Source: Oligoflexia bacterium
GTDB taxonomy: Bacteria; Bdellovibrionota; UBA1018
Direction of reading: 5' to 3'
Assembly (NCBI GenBank): GCA_903935335.1
Contig: CAIZRG010000051.1
Coordinates: 1 to 64,000, forward strand
DNA length: 64,000 bases
Part shown: positions 55,096-64,000 of the stretch, in pieces
Layout of the letters: each line of letters starts with the position of its first letter
Numbering within the stretch: the stretch's first letter is position 1
Program-made: the position numbers and the translations under genes
The notes under the pieces: model-generated
Databases searched by the model: none
Told to the model about the DNA's origin: nothing
What the model saw: only the letters and a program-made list of their open reading frames with translations

Positions 55096-55993
55096 TTTTT
55101 GCTTTCTGAATTTCCATAGATCTATCAGAGGATACTAGTTTAGTTAGGGTAATTACTCTTTCTTTTTCGAGTCTAGATATTATCTTTTGAGCTGACTTTT
55201 TTTTATGTTTTTTTAAAAAACTTAACTGAACTGAATTAAATTCTGAGTTTTCAATCCAAACTGAAGATAAATAAATTAACTCATTAATCTCAGAAGTAGA
55301 ATCAAAACTGCTTTTTCCAAAAACAATTTCATAAAAAACAAATGATCTTAAGTCCGCAAGAAATTTTAAATTACAATATCCTAAATGTAGCACTAAAAAT
55401 ATGGATAAACTTGAAATCAAAATGGCTTTCTCAAAAGATCGAACATCCCTCTCTCTAGCCATGACAAGTTTTTCTTCTTCTAACGAAGGACAAAGTTCAT
55501 TGACGAATACAGAAACTAAAAATGGATTAATCTCTAAACAGCTAGATCCACTCTCTAACCAAAGGGGGGCTATGCCTCTAAAAATCTGCTGTGATAAAAA
55601 ATACGAGTCCCCTGGAAAATGACTTTCACTTATCTTCTTTTTTTTGATATCTTGAATAGATACTTTTAAATTTAAAAAAGACTTAACCTTCAAGCCGGAC
55701 TGGCTGAATGGGAATGACTTTTTGATATCATCAGAAAAATAAAAATATTTAAAACTTTTAAATTTATTTAATTCATATGGAGTAAAAAAATCAAGCGCTC
55801 TTTTAACTGAAACTAGTTTTTCATTAGCTTGCAAGTAAACAAAAACTGATACCGGCATCAAAAAAAAGGGAGGAATATCTTCTATCTTGGAACTATATAA
55901 ATTATTAATCAATCCGGATTGGACTTTTTTCAAATCGAGGTCTATATTCATATCGATTCTAAAACATCCATTTTTATACTCATGTGAAATCAC
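55088..55993 (-). CDS. Unknown protein, possibly with a degenerate HD-like helical domain
   Basis: A 301-residue, AT-rich gene read from GTG; an ATG 14 codons downstream is also possible. The N-terminal half (1-150) has beta-rich segments and the C-terminal half (175-300) is helical, with FEKAILISSLSIFLVLHLGY and VFYEIVFGK. The helix pattern recalls HD-type domains, but the HD metal ligands are missing, so if it is that fold it is inactive. It is followed with an 8-base overlap by the coiled-coil gene. Function unknown. Confidence 0.6.
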   Translation of the reverse strand: MISHEYKNGCFRIDMNIDLDLKKVQSGLINNLYSSKIEDIPPFFLMPVSVFVYLQANEKLVSVKRALDFFTPYELNKFKSFKYFYFSDDIKKSFPFSQSGLKVKSFLNLKVSIQDIKKKKISESHFPGDSYFLSQQIFRGIAPLWLESGSSCLEINPFLVSVFVNELCPSLEEEKLVMARERDVRSFEKAILISSLSIFLVLHLGYCNLKFLADLRSFVFYEIVFGKSSFDSTSEINELIYLSSVWIENSEFNSVQLSFLKKHKKKSAQKIISRLEKERVITLTKLVSSDRSMEIQKAKNV

Positions 55994-56065
55994 TGTTTAT
56001 ATAACACTTCTCTATTCTTTTCGATCATTCTCGACCTAAACATAAGGATTTATTGATTAAATTTT

Positions 56066-58153
56066 TTAATTTGGATGATGACAAGAAAAACTATGACAAC
56101 TTTTTGAATTGTTCATGTAATTTTTTAAAATTGGAGCTATTGTCTGACAATCTTTTTGAGCCATTGGGCACCTTGGATGAAATGAACAACCTGAAGGAGG
56201 ACTCAAAGGTGAGGGCAAGTCCCCTTTTAAAATGACACGCTGCTTTCTCAGGTTCGGATCAGAGACTGGAATAGATGACATTAATGCTTTAGTATAAGGA
56301 TGTTTAGAGTCCCGGTATAGATCCTCGACAGAGGCCATTTCAACAATTTTCCCAAGATACATGACAGCAACCCGACTTGATATATGTTCAATAATTTTTA
56401 AATCGTGAGAGATAAAAAGATAAGTGAGTTTCAATTCTTCCTGAAGATCTTGCATCAAATTCACAATTTGGGCTTGAATAGATACATCTAATGCAGAGAC
56501 GGGCTCATCGCATACAATAAACTCAGGCTCAACTGCTAAAGCTCGAGCAATACAAACGCGCTGCCTTTGTCCTCCAGAAAATTCATGAGGATATCTAGAA
56601 AGCACTTCTCTTCTTAAACCACATAAATCTAATAATTTATAAATTTTTTTAAATTTTTCTTGTTTTGATTGATATAAATGATGAATATCTAAAGGTTCTG
56701 ATAAAATAGCTTCAACAGTCATTCTTGGATTTAAAGAAGCATAAGGATCTTGAAAAATAATTTGCATATGACGACGAAAATTACGAATTTTTTTTAAATT
56801 GAGCTGAGTCATATCTTGTCCTTGAAATATAATTTGACCTGAAGTTGGTTCAATGAGACGCAAAAGACATCGACCCAAGGTTGATTTTCCACAACCAGAC
56901 TCACCTACAAGACCAAGAGTTTCACCTCTTCTGATATCAAAAGACACTTCAGAAACAGCTCTCACCGTCCCTTCTTTTTTCCCAAAGAGACTACCTTGAA
57001 CTAAATACTCTTTACTTAAATTTCGCACTGATAATAAAACTTCAGCAGAAAGTATCTGAGATTGATCCCCTGAAGAGGGCTGAGAAAAATTTAAAATTTC
57101 TTTCTCAGTATTGAAAGAAATATCTCTTGCACAGCGAAATTTGTGTTCAATTTCTGAAGAAGACAAGACTAATCTTAAATCAGGTTCTTTATTACAGCAA
57201 ATTAGATCAATGTACGAACAACGTTCCTGAAACCTGCATCCAATAGGTAATTGTAGAAGATTTGGAACAATCCCAGGAATCGCAACAAGTCTATTTTTTT
57301 GACTTCCATTACGATCTTTTTTCAACGTCGGAATACTGTTTAAGAGGCCTTTTGTATAAGGCATTTTAGGATTTGAAAAAATATCACGAACACTACCCTG
57401 CTCTACAATGCGACCCGCATACATCACAACCACTTCATCAGCCATTTCAGCAACTACCCCTAAGTCATGAGTAATCAAAATAACAGCCATACCCATTTTT
57501 TCTTTTAATTCAGACAAAAGCTCAAGTATTTGAGCTTGAATAGTTACATCAAGGGCTGTAGTGGGCTCGTCTGCTATAAGAACTCGTGGATTACAAGAAA
57601 GAGCCATAGCTATCATGACTCTTTGTCTCATTCCTCCGGAAAGATGGTGAGGATAATCATGTACCCGCTTTTCAGGAGCTGGAATACCTACCCATTTGAG
57701 GACTTCAATAGATCGATTGAGTGATTCTTTTTTTGAAAGTCCTTGATGTAAACGAATTATTTCAGAAATTTGATCTCCTACTGAAAACACTGGGTTTAGA
57801 GATGTCATAGGTTCTTGAAAAATCATTGAAATTTCATTTCCTCGAATACCCCTCATTTCAGCGGGCTTGAGCTCCAAAAGATTCCTTTGTCTATACAAAA
57901 TCTGACCCCCAATAATTTTTCCTTGAGGAAAAGGAATAAGACGCATAATCGATAAACTTGTCACGCTTTTTCCGCACCCAGACTCACCTACAATACCTAG
58001 AGTTTTTCCAGCATAAGCAGCAAAAGAAACTTCATCAACAGCTTTAAGTTCACCCTGATCACTAAAAAATGAAGTCCTAAGATTGGAGATTTCAAGAATT
58101 TTCTCAACACTATGATTGCTTAAAATTTTTTCTTTTTTTTGATTCATTGGCAT
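56066..58153 (-). CDS. Peptide ABC transporter ATPase, OppD-OppF fusion type
   Basis: A 695-residue protein with two complete ABC domains. The first has Walker A GESGCGKS at residues 56-63, the signature LSGGMRQRV and the D-loop after DEPTTALD; the second has its Walker A near residue 420, LSGGQ-type signature FSGGQRQRV and DEPVSALD. Each domain ends with the cysteine-containing C-terminal segment (RFQERC, FHPRCP) typical of oligopeptide transporter ATPases. It would be the fused equivalent of OppD plus OppF (DppDF, GsiA). The permease genes are upstream on the same strand. Confidence 0.95.
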   Translation of the reverse strand: MPMNQKKEKILSNHSVEKILEISNLRTSFFSDQGELKAVDEVSFAAYAGKTLGIVGESGCGKSVTSLSIMRLIPFPQGKIIGGQILYRQRNLLELKPAEMRGIRGNEISMIFQEPMTSLNPVFSVGDQISEIIRLHQGLSKKESLNRSIEVLKWVGIPAPEKRVHDYPHHLSGGMRQRVMIAMALSCNPRVLIADEPTTALDVTIQAQILELLSELKEKMGMAVILITHDLGVVAEMADEVVVMYAGRIVEQGSVRDIFSNPKMPYTKGLLNSIPTLKKDRNGSQKNRLVAIPGIVPNLLQLPIGCRFQERCSYIDLICCNKEPDLRLVLSSSEIEHKFRCARDISFNTEKEILNFSQPSSGDQSQILSAEVLLSVRNLSKEYLVQGSLFGKKEGTVRAVSEVSFDIRRGETLGLVGESGCGKSTLGRCLLRLIEPTSGQIIFQGQDMTQLNLKKIRNFRRHMQIIFQDPYASLNPRMTVEAILSEPLDIHHLYQSKQEKFKKIYKLLDLCGLRREVLSRYPHEFSGGQRQRVCIARALAVEPEFIVCDEPVSALDVSIQAQIVNLMQDLQEELKLTYLFISHDLKIIEHISSRVAVMYLGKIVEMASVEDLYRDSKHPYTKALMSSIPVSDPNLRKQRVILKGDLPSPLSPPSGCSFHPRCPMAQKDCQTIAPILKNYMNNSKSCHSFSCHHPN

Positions 58154-58184
58154 CTCACCCGTAAGGTTAATCTGGACATCTATA

Positions 58185-59081
58185 TCACTTCATCTTCGGA
58201 TCAAGTGCATCACGAAGCGCATCGCCAAGAGTATTAAATGATAAAACTACTAAAAACATAGCTGTTGTTGCCCCAGCTAACTGCCACCATACTCCACGGG
58301 AAAGCTCCAAACGAGCATCATCAATCATCACACCCCAACTGGGTTGCCCTTGGACTCCTAGTCCTAGAAAAGAAAGAATGACTTCCGATTTAATAGCTGA
58401 CATAAATTGCACTGAAAAATGAATAATAACATAATGGAAAACATTGGGCAGAATATGCTTAAACACTTTTGAATAAGTTGAAGCCCCTATACTCTCTGCA
58501 GCAACAACATAATCACGGGCTTTATGCTTAATAAATTCCCCTCTGATCACTCGAGATAGACCTACCCAAGCTGTAGCTCCTAATGCAAAATAAACTGCAC
58601 TTTGCCCTTTTCCTAATAAATATGTGATAGATATTAATAACATAATATTTGGAATTGATGATAACGTCGAATAAAACCAAGTAAATAAATTATCTACCCA
58701 GCCTCCAAAATATCCTGCAAAAGAACCCAGAATAACGCCAATTGGAACACTCATCAGTGAAGAAATCAAACCAACACTCATTGCAATTCGGGTTCCGTGT
58801 AGAACCTTATAAAAAACGCTTCTCCCAAAAATATCTGTCCCTAAAAGCAGCTTAATCGAATTCAATGAAGGGGATTGATAGGAATCTCCCACCATCTCAT
58901 CCCAAGGACTTGCAATCCATTCTATCTTTGAAAGGAAAGAAATTACTGTATAGACTAGAATAACGACAACAGAAGTAATAGCAGCTCGATTTTTTTTCAA
59001 CTTATAGTAGGCATGACTCCAGATATTATTTTCAAAATAAATATTTTTTATTGAGTTTAAACTTTTGTAAGTCGGAATCAT
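58185..59081 (-). CDS. Peptide ABC transporter permease, OppC type
   Basis: A 298-residue inner-membrane permease with about six transmembrane helices. The EAA loop region (VVAAESIGASTYSKVFKHILPN) contacts the ATPase. The N-terminal extension before the first helix is typical of OppC/DppC. It overlaps the OppB-type gene by 4 bases (ATGA), indicating translational coupling, and is 31 bases upstream of the ATPase gene. The substrate would be determined by the binding protein, which is not beside it. Confidence 0.93.
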   Translation of the reverse strand: MIPTYKSLNSIKNIYFENNIWSHAYYKLKKNRAAITSVVVILVYTVISFLSKIEWIASPWDEMVGDSYQSPSLNSIKLLLGTDIFGRSVFYKVLHGTRIAMSVGLISSLMSVPIGVILGSFAGYFGGWVDNLFTWFYSTLSSIPNIMLLISITYLLGKGQSAVYFALGATAWVGLSRVIRGEFIKHKARDYVVAAESIGASTYSKVFKHILPNVFHYVIIHFSVQFMSAIKSEVILSFLGLGVQGQPSWGVMIDDARLELSRGVWWQLAGATTAMFLVVLSFNTLGDALRDALDPKMK

Positions 59082-60013
59082 TTTAAACTCACCCGTGGAT
59101 CAACCCAGGCATATAATAGATCAATTACTAAATTTCCAGCTATGTATAAAATAGCAACTAAAATTGTCATTGCTTTGATAACTGGAAAGTCACTGTTATG
59201 AATTGCATCGATCGTAATACTCCCAAGACCAGGGATACCAAAGAAGCTTTCTAAAAGAAAGGATCCTAGAACCAGAAAGGGAAATTCCATAATAATATTG
59301 GTTAATATTGGAATCATGCTATTTTTCAAAATATGCTTGAAAAAGACTTGGAATTCAGATAGTCCTTTAGCACGTGCTGTTCGAACATAATCTTGTGTTA
59401 CTTCTTCTAGAAATGCAGTTCGATAAAACCTTACATCATACCCTACACTCACTGCAATATAGATACTTATAGGTAGAATTAAATAACGAAGTCTTTCATT
59501 CCATGCTTCTTCATAACCAGAGATAGGAAACCATCCAAGCTTGTATGCTAAAAAATACTGACCAAAAAGAATATAGGCTAATATGGATACACTCATTCCT
59601 AGAATGCAAAAGCTTACGATCAATCGATCTGCCCAATAACCTTGAAAACAGGCAGTTATCAAACCGAAACTGATAGCAATAATTGCATTCAGAATAAATG
59701 AAGGCAACATTAAGGAAAGAGAAGGACCTAAACCATTTAAAATCATCTGCCTAATGGGTTGCTTTGTAGCATAGCTTCGACCATATTCAAAAGTAATCAC
59801 TTGTTTGAGATGGTTAAAAAGCTGAATGTGAGTAGGCTGATCAAATCCATATTCATGCCTAAGTTCTTCAATCTGCTGGATGCTCGCATGCCTTCCTAGC
59901 ATTTGATAGGTAGGATCTCCTCCAACCCAATGAAAAAGAATAAAAACAACGATAACGACCCCAACAATAGTAGGAATAACTCCTGCGCATTTCCTCGCTA
60001 GATAAATAAACAC
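59078..60013 (-). CDS. Peptide ABC transporter permease, OppB type
   Basis: A 311-residue permease with six transmembrane helices. It starts FIYLARKCAGVIPTIVGVVIVVF, as in OppB/DppB, and its EAA loop is TARAKGLSEFQVFFKHILKN. It is the first gene of the three-gene transporter operon (OppB, OppC, ATPase fusion), all on the minus strand. No solute-binding protein gene is present here. Confidence 0.93.
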   Translation of the reverse strand: MFIYLARKCAGVIPTIVGVVIVVFILFHWVGGDPTYQMLGRHASIQQIEELRHEYGFDQPTHIQLFNHLKQVITFEYGRSYATKQPIRQMILNGLGPSLSLMLPSFILNAIIAISFGLITACFQGYWADRLIVSFCILGMSVSILAYILFGQYFLAYKLGWFPISGYEEAWNERLRYLILPISIYIAVSVGYDVRFYRTAFLEEVTQDYVRTARAKGLSEFQVFFKHILKNSMIPILTNIIMEFPFLVLGSFLLESFFGIPGLGSITIDAIHNSDFPVIKAMTILVAILYIAGNLVIDLLYAWVDPRVSLK

Positions 60014-60110
60014 TAATTGACCCCCTCCAGCAATAAATTCATTGACTTACGACTACTTATCCTGAATCTATCTTTTTCTAATCTATCTCAATAAGTCACG
60101 AAGTTTAATC

Positions 60111-60836
60111 TCAATTTTTATATGAAGTTGTTGTTAAGGATATTTTTCGATTTTTCCATCGAACTTTCATCCATGCTTTATGAGAACGGACTTCCCACTT
60201 TGTTGGGCTTAAAGTTTCAGCTTCAGGATCATCAAAACTGAAATCAAGAACAAAGGGCATATCGGCTTTTTTCTCCCAATGGAGTGCATTTGGCCAAGGG
60301 TTTTCACGACTCTCCTTAAAAGAGTAAATAAATTTTTCTGCTTCTTTTTCATTTGTATCAACGACTAACTCTCCTTTGAGCCCGCGACTTAATCGATAAG
60401 AAGTTCTAGATAATGGACATGGGATTCTTCCTAAAAATAGTTCATTGATCCACCTAAGCGGAACCCCAGCCCATGAATTCACACCTTGCCAATCTTGCCG
60501 ATCTGATCCACGCAAAATCGTATATTGATTTTCTTGAATAGACAGAATTGCTTCTGTACCTCCCAAAAAATTAGTGACTTCAAGTCGGAGCTGAGTAGGA
60601 ACTGAAGCGACCAAATGGGAGAAAAATTGCCCTGAAATTTCTTCTGTCTTTACCTTGAGCCAAGCGGCTCCTTGCACAGAAGAAATATTTTTCCCAGGCA
60701 AGCATGCCCTTAAAAAAAGCTCCTCTAAGGGAACCACTGTCTGTAGACGGGGTCCACTCACACAAGCTGTTAGAAATCCAACCCAGAATCCAATCCAGCA
60801 TCTAGTAAAGAAGAAAAAATTCCACTTGCATCTCAT
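60111..60836 (-). CDS. LolB-like or DUF4292-like outer-membrane lipoprotein
   Basis: A 241-residue protein with a signal peptide ending in the lipobox LTAC. The mature part resembles the half-barrel of LolB/LolA or DUF4292 proteins: VQGAAWLKVKTEEISGQF, then VPTQLRLEVTNFLGGTEA and a strand with YTILRGSDRQ. LolB receives lipoproteins from LolA and inserts them into the outer membrane. The assignment is by pattern; a different lipid-binding role is possible. It lies 102 bases after the TPR protein gene on the same strand. Confidence 0.75.
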   Translation of the reverse strand: MRCKWNFFFFTRCWIGFWVGFLTACVSGPRLQTVVPLEELFLRACLPGKNISSVQGAAWLKVKTEEISGQFFSHLVASVPTQLRLEVTNFLGGTEAILSIQENQYTILRGSDRQDWQGVNSWAGVPLRWINELFLGRIPCPLSRTSYRLSRGLKGELVVDTNEKEAEKFIYSFKESRENPWPNALHWEKKADMPFVLDFSFDDPEAETLSPTKWEVRSHKAWMKVRWKNRKISLTTTSYKN

Positions 60837-60938
60837 TGCTTTTCGATCTCATGAATGAGGCTCTTATCGCAAGTGGCTGTTGATATCTATGACAACAAAA
60901 CTCTAATTGTCTCTCTTTTTTAAAAGAACTGTCTTACA

Positions 60939-62771
60939 TCACTCATAGGCTTTTTGACTGGCAGGAATTCGTTGGTTTTGTTCTAAATTTAAACCTTTTC
61001 CGTCTGTTAATTCTTTCCTAAGACCTTCTGCCTTTGCAGAAAGCTTTTTTTTAGCCTCCTCATCTTCAGCGTATTTAAGAGCATCACTGTATTGAACCAA
61101 AGCCTTCTCTCTCAAATTTGAACGTAAATAGGCATCTCCTAAATGTTCCAATATTGTAGGTTCATCAGGCTTCATTCGGACTGCTTTTTCTAGCTCTACT
61201 ACTGATTCAGACACTCTCCCACTCACATATAAAAACCATCCCCAACTGTCTTGAATATATCCATTCCCTGGACGTAATTCTAATGCCTTTTTTAAAAGCT
61301 TTTGTGCATCATGCAATCGAACTCCTTTTTGAATCCAAGAATAACCAATGTAGTTCATAGCATCTACATTCTCTGGATTAATTTTTAAGATAGCTTCCAT
61401 CTGCTCTAAGCTTTGATCTAGATTTCCTTGTCGATCATAAAGACTTCCCAAATAATAATGAATTTTTTCATCATCAGGAAACTCTCCTACAGCTTTATGC
61501 AGAACCTCAATCGCTCCTGAGAAATTATTAGAATCTTCTTCTAAGTTCGCTTGAAATAGGTATAAACCTGGAGTTCTTGGAGATTGCTGAATTGATTCCT
61601 TAATTTGTTTTTTTGCTTCATTGATTTTATTAGTCTTCCTGAGCAAGTACGCAACATGTAAAGCCGATTCTCCAAATAGTTTTGAATCTGACTTAATTTT
61701 CTTAAGTTCTGCAATCGAGAGGTCAAACTGATTTATTTCTTCATATAAACTACCAAGATAATAATGAATTCTGTCTGAATCTGGATTTTTATCAATAATA
61801 GATTTGAAAGTACGAATTGCTGATTCATACTCTTTTAATTCCATTTTAATTAATCCAATTTTAACCTTTACATTAAGATCTTCCGGATCAGAAGCTTCAA
61901 CTGCTTCTAGCAAAGGGATCGCTTGTCTATACTTTTCCTCTCTGAGATAAATAGTTGATAGACGGCTAGCAGCTAAAAGATCCTGAGTCTCATCAAAAAT
62001 TGATTGATAGATAGCAACTGCTTGTTTAATTTTTTTGTTTTCTTCATAAAGATTACCCAAAGCCAATCCCGCTTGGTTAAAATTTTGGCGATTATCCATC
62101 GCTTTTTTATAGGCTCTTTCAGCTTCTCTAAATTGGCCTGCTTGCTGCTCAGCTCTTCCTAAATAGTAATAAACTAAAGCAGAATTTGATTTTCTTTTTA
62201 AAAATGAGCGCAGAACAGCTATCCCCTGCTTTATTTTCCCCTCTTCAATGAGAGCTTCAGCTTTAAAAATCACAGCTTCCTCATGTTTTGGGTTATCCTT
62301 CAAAATTTGGTCATATTCTGCTAAAGCCAACTGAACTTCATGAGAAATAGAATACAAACCCGCCAAAATAAGTCGTGCATCTATATACTTTGGATCTCTC
62401 TTCAAAGATTCTTTGCAAGCTTCCATTGCTGCAGAAAGCATTCCTTTTTTAACATATTCTGTAGCTAATCTAGAAAAAACAAGAGCTGAGTTATTATCAA
62501 ACATTAATGTTATTTTATATTCTTCAATAGCTCGATCTATATCCCCCTCTAATGAGTAAGCTTGAGCCATACTGAAGTGATACTCGGCAGTTGCTTCTGT
62601 ATTTTTTTGGATATCCTCAGAGTTTTTTCTTGCCAGCTCTAGAACTATTTTTTCTTTCTGGTCTGCATAAGCTTCCAGTCGAACTAACCCTATTAAAATT
62701 AAGAAATCATAAATTAATGGCATTATTCGAATGAATTTAAAAAGATTGACTAATTGGAGCCTCTTCTTCAT
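60939..62771 (-). CDS. TPR-repeat protein
   Basis: A 610-residue protein with a signal-like hydrophobic segment (residues 15-34) and about fourteen tetratricopeptide repeats from residue 60 to 590, with typical units such as AMEACKESLKRDPKYIDARLILAGL and YYLGSLYDRQGNLDQSLEQM. It probably acts as an exported or membrane-associated scaffold. Pairing with a LolB-like lipoprotein gene is common in envelope biogenesis loci of deltaproteobacteria. Its transcription is isolated by a terminator upstream (on the minus strand). Confidence 0.85.
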   Translation of the reverse strand: MKKRLQLVNLFKFIRIMPLIYDFLILIGLVRLEAYADQKEKIVLELARKNSEDIQKNTEATAEYHFSMAQAYSLEGDIDRAIEEYKITLMFDNNSALVFSRLATEYVKKGMLSAAMEACKESLKRDPKYIDARLILAGLYSISHEVQLALAEYDQILKDNPKHEEAVIFKAEALIEEGKIKQGIAVLRSFLKRKSNSALVYYYLGRAEQQAGQFREAERAYKKAMDNRQNFNQAGLALGNLYEENKKIKQAVAIYQSIFDETQDLLAASRLSTIYLREEKYRQAIPLLEAVEASDPEDLNVKVKIGLIKMELKEYESAIRTFKSIIDKNPDSDRIHYYLGSLYEEINQFDLSIAELKKIKSDSKLFGESALHVAYLLRKTNKINEAKKQIKESIQQSPRTPGLYLFQANLEEDSNNFSGAIEVLHKAVGEFPDDEKIHYYLGSLYDRQGNLDQSLEQMEAILKINPENVDAMNYIGYSWIQKGVRLHDAQKLLKKALELRPGNGYIQDSWGWFLYVSGRVSESVVELEKAVRMKPDEPTILEHLGDAYLRSNLREKALVQYSDALKYAEDEEAKKKLSAKAEGLRKELTDGKGLNLEQNQRIPASQKAYE

Positions 62772-62884
62772 TAGAACTGATTCCTTCCTCCTTACGAATC
62801 GACTTTTTTTTAAAAAAATTAAAAACAGAATTATTAATTAACATTCACCTGAATTGAGACATTATCTTTCTGAGCGAGTTGGAT

Positions 62885-62920
62885 TAAAAAAAATGCCAAG
62901 ATTTGCAAATCCAGGCATTT
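62885..62920 (-). terminator. Strong intrinsic terminator, minus strand
   Basis: AAATGCC and GGCATTT form the outer stem, GATTT and AAATC the inner stem, with GC at the tip. On the minus strand the stem is extended by a run of T residues (eight in a row). On the plus strand five T residues follow, so it could also work in that direction. No minus-strand gene ends before it, which points to a non-coding transcript from the region to the right. Confidence 0.7.
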
Positions 62921-63080
62921 TTCCTCTCTGATGAGAAGAATTTTTAAGATTCGACTGCTGTGCTTGACTTTACTGCAGCGGGTTGTTATTTGGCTTAGTG
63001 AGTAGGTGTGACACGCAGTGGCTTATATGCTGCTAAGTGAAATCATCTACTTAGGGGTTACTCAACAATAATAAAGGGAG
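62921..63080 (-). ncRNA. Candidate structured small RNA (unidentified)
   Basis: The stretch between the minus-strand terminator and the phaR leader carries no ORF of note but several complementary segments: CTTAG/CTAAG, GTGT/ACAC, GCAG/CTGC and GCTG/GCAGC. A TATTAT box lies at its upstream end on the minus strand, but I find no good -35. The region ends at a terminator with nothing else to terminate. It does not match 6S RNA, tmRNA or RNase P RNA by eye. Direction and limits are uncertain. Confidence 0.3.
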
Positions 63081-63175
63081 GGTTGTTTCCTCTTTTTAAG
63101 GACCTTGAATAGGAGTAGGAGTAATGGCTTGATTCACTGCATTCCAATCAAAAGATGATCCAACAAGGGGGAATC

Positions 63176-63544
63176 ATGAAAGAAATTAAAACAATTAAAC
63201 GTTATCAAAATCGAAAACTCTATGACACTCACGAATCCAGCTATGTTACTTTAGATGAAATCGCAAAAATGATTAAATCCGGAGAAAACCTGCGTGTCAT
63301 TGACAATAAGACTAAAAATGACATCACAGCAGCAACATTGACGCAGCTTCTTTATGAAAGTGAACGAAAATCTAAGACGCAGCCCTCTATAGAGTTACTC
63401 AAGGAAATTATTCGCCATGGAGACGGATCTTTCTCTGGATATATTCATGCCAAGCTAGGTTCCGAACTTTCTTTATTTGATCAAAATGATATGAAAAATG
63501 AAGATCCTACCCCTTCCGATCGTCCGGCTCTACTCAATCAGTAA
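63176..63544 (+). CDS. phaR: PhaR-type polyhydroxyalkanoate regulator
   Basis: A 122-residue protein with the PHB accumulation regulator DNA-binding domain, beginning KEIKTIKRYQNRKLYDT and ending VTLDEIAKMIKSGENLRVIDNKT. The domain senses or controls polyhydroxyalkanoate granule genes. The C-terminal half is short and lacks the second PHB accumulation domain of full-length PhaR (about 180 residues). The ATG follows AGGGGG five bases upstream; an ATG seven codons upstream is a poorer start. No pha synthase or phasin gene is in the window. Confidence 0.85.
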   Translation: MKEIKTIKRYQNRKLYDTHESSYVTLDEIAKMIKSGENLRVIDNKTKNDITAATLTQLLYESERKSKTQPSIELLKEIIRHGDGSFSGYIHAKLGSELSLFDQNDMKNEDPTPSDRPALLNQ

Positions 63545-63565
63545 ACTTGTTCTAAACTCATTCAG

Positions 63566-63640
63566 TCATTCATCTACTTGACTAGGGATATTTTTTAACT
63601 CGTTTTGTTAAAAAATATCCCTAGTCAAGTAGATGAATGA
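63566..63640. repeat. 33-bp perfect inverted repeat after phaR
   Basis: The arms 63566-63598 and 63608-63640 are exact reverse complements, with a 9-base spacer, 21 bases after the phaR stop and 50 bases before the next start. In RNA the stem would be 33 bp. The central part near the loop is six T and six A residues. It may act as a terminator or message-stabilising hairpin, or be a small palindromic mobile element. No direct repeats flank it. Confidence 0.8.
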
Positions 63641-63689
63641 TCTAAAATTTTTACACCATATCTCGATTATTTTGATAGGATAGAATAAA

Positions 63690-64000
63690 ATGAATCAAAA
63701 AGTAACCTGGTCTAGAGTCTGGAGGGTTTCCTTGAGTATTCGATTTTTACCGTTATTCCTATTGCTCAGTTTTTCCCTGGAGCTACTCGCCTCAACTGCT
63801 ACTCCAAGCTCTCATTCTTCCTGGAGTTCAGTTGACGATTCTAATCATCGTATTTCTCGAACTCAAGAGATTAACCGAGAAGTCTCTCCCTTCTCCCCAG
63901 GCTCCAACAACCTTGCTCTCGACCTAGGTCAGGTCTTTCTGATTGGGGATCTTGGAAAATATTCTGACAGCATTGGAAGCCAGCTGCATTATACCTATGG
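63690..64000 (+). CDS. Outer-membrane beta-barrel protein, 5' part only
   Basis: The ATG has AGGA nine bases upstream and the frame stays open to the window end (103 codons). A basic start (NQKVTWSRVWRV) and hydrophobic segment (FLPLFLLLSFSLELLA) form a signal peptide. The mature part has a serine-rich linker and then NNLALDLGQVFLIGDLGKYSDSIG-type residues leading into LHYTYG, a pattern of outer-membrane barrel proteins in myxobacteria and Bdellovibrio. The rest is outside the window. Confidence 0.82.
   Translation, partial: MNQKVTWSRVWRVSLSIRFLPLFLLLSFSLELLASTATPSSHSSWSSVDDSNHRISRTQEINREVSPFSPGSNNLALDLGQVFLIGDLGKYSDSIGSQLHYTY

Larger units (their letters stand above)
62772..63175. other. 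Intergenic region between the TPR gene and phaR
   Basis: This 404-base gap contains the strong terminator, the candidate structured RNA and the phaR leader. A plus-strand promoter is suggested by TTGACT with TATTTG 17 bases downstream (near 62963-62991), with a poor -10. The minus-strand TPR promoter should lie between 62772 and 62884 but is not evident. Confidence 0.4.

Overview
The window looks like the chromosome of a Gram-negative, rather low-GC bacterium of the deltaproteobacterial/Bdellovibrionota type. The evidence is an outer-membrane lipoprotein set (Pal, CpoB, LolB-like), several beta-barrel proteins including a truncated one of the type common in myxobacteria and Bdellovibrio, a PhaR-type regulator, a protein resembling a family I recall from deltaproteobacteria (TIGR04552-like), and many small secreted or lipid-anchored proteins of unknown role. 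Most of it is core chromosome. I see no prophage, intact insertion sequence or CRISPR array.

Layout. 1-2 kb: two minus-strand membrane-protein genes (one cut by the window edge) and tRNA-Lys(CUU) with its own terminator. 2-6.7 kb: three secreted or lipid-anchored proteins, then lon. 6.9-10.6 kb: a surface cluster of a repeat-rich lectin-like lipoprotein, a zinc metalloprotease-like lipoprotein and a small barrel protein. 10.6-19.4 kb: a long minus-strand housekeeping run, in transcription order ssb, pal, a DUF4398-like lipoprotein gene, cpoB, tsaD, rsmA, a FadL-like barrel gene, smpB, an acyl-CoA ligase gene and rpoZ. 19.5-26.5 kb: a small secreted protein facing the minus-strand genes pgpA, recA, alaS and an OppA-like binding protein. 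26.6-29.9 kb: an accessory stretch with an unknown exported protein, a GC-shifted gap, a secreted ankyrin protein and a SCO1-like protein. 29.9-34.3 kb: a phosphate-binding-like protein and a porin-like barrel, divergent from a hybrid histidine kinase. 34.3-38.7 kb: three overlapping genes, a divergent RelA/SpoT-like protein, a Rossmann-fold FAD-type protein and a large flavin/iron-sulfur fusion protein. 38.9-46.2 kb: an XRE regulator with a consensus promoter, then recG (frameshifted), greA, a zinc-ribbon protein, carB and a membrane protein. 46.4-50.5 kb: two glycosyltransferases around a UDP-glucuronate decarboxylase, facing a PfkB sugar kinase. 50.6-52.3 kb: a tiny Flp pilin/TadE-like operon. 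52.4-56 kb: a SPOR protein and a pair of unknown proteins. 56-60 kb: peptide ABC transporter. 60-62.8 kb: LolB-like lipoprotein and a TPR protein. 62.8-64 kb: possible structured RNA, phaR, a 33-bp perfect inverted repeat and the start of an outer-membrane barrel gene.

How parts fit together. The Pal/CpoB/DUF4398 group tethers or coordinates the outer membrane with peptidoglycan. SmpB and Lon serve trans-translation and protein quality control. RecA, RecG and Ssb handle recombination and stalled forks. The OppA-like protein next to alaS could serve the permease/ATPase set at 56-60 kb, although the two loci are far apart. The phosphate-binding-like protein, porin and hybrid kinase look like an uptake or sensing module. 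The most unusual locus is the overlapping three-gene set at 34.3-38.7 kb, where a RelA/SpoT-like fold with the two usual catalytic acidic positions but no GYxSLH-type motif is translationally linked to a redox complex.

The sequence-level oddities I trust most are the 33-bp perfect inverted repeat after phaR, two consensus promoters whose transcripts should start at or next to the ATG, a single-base frameshift in recG, and hairpins lying inside lon and the TadE-like gene. All functional calls come from reading motifs by eye; no database search was run.
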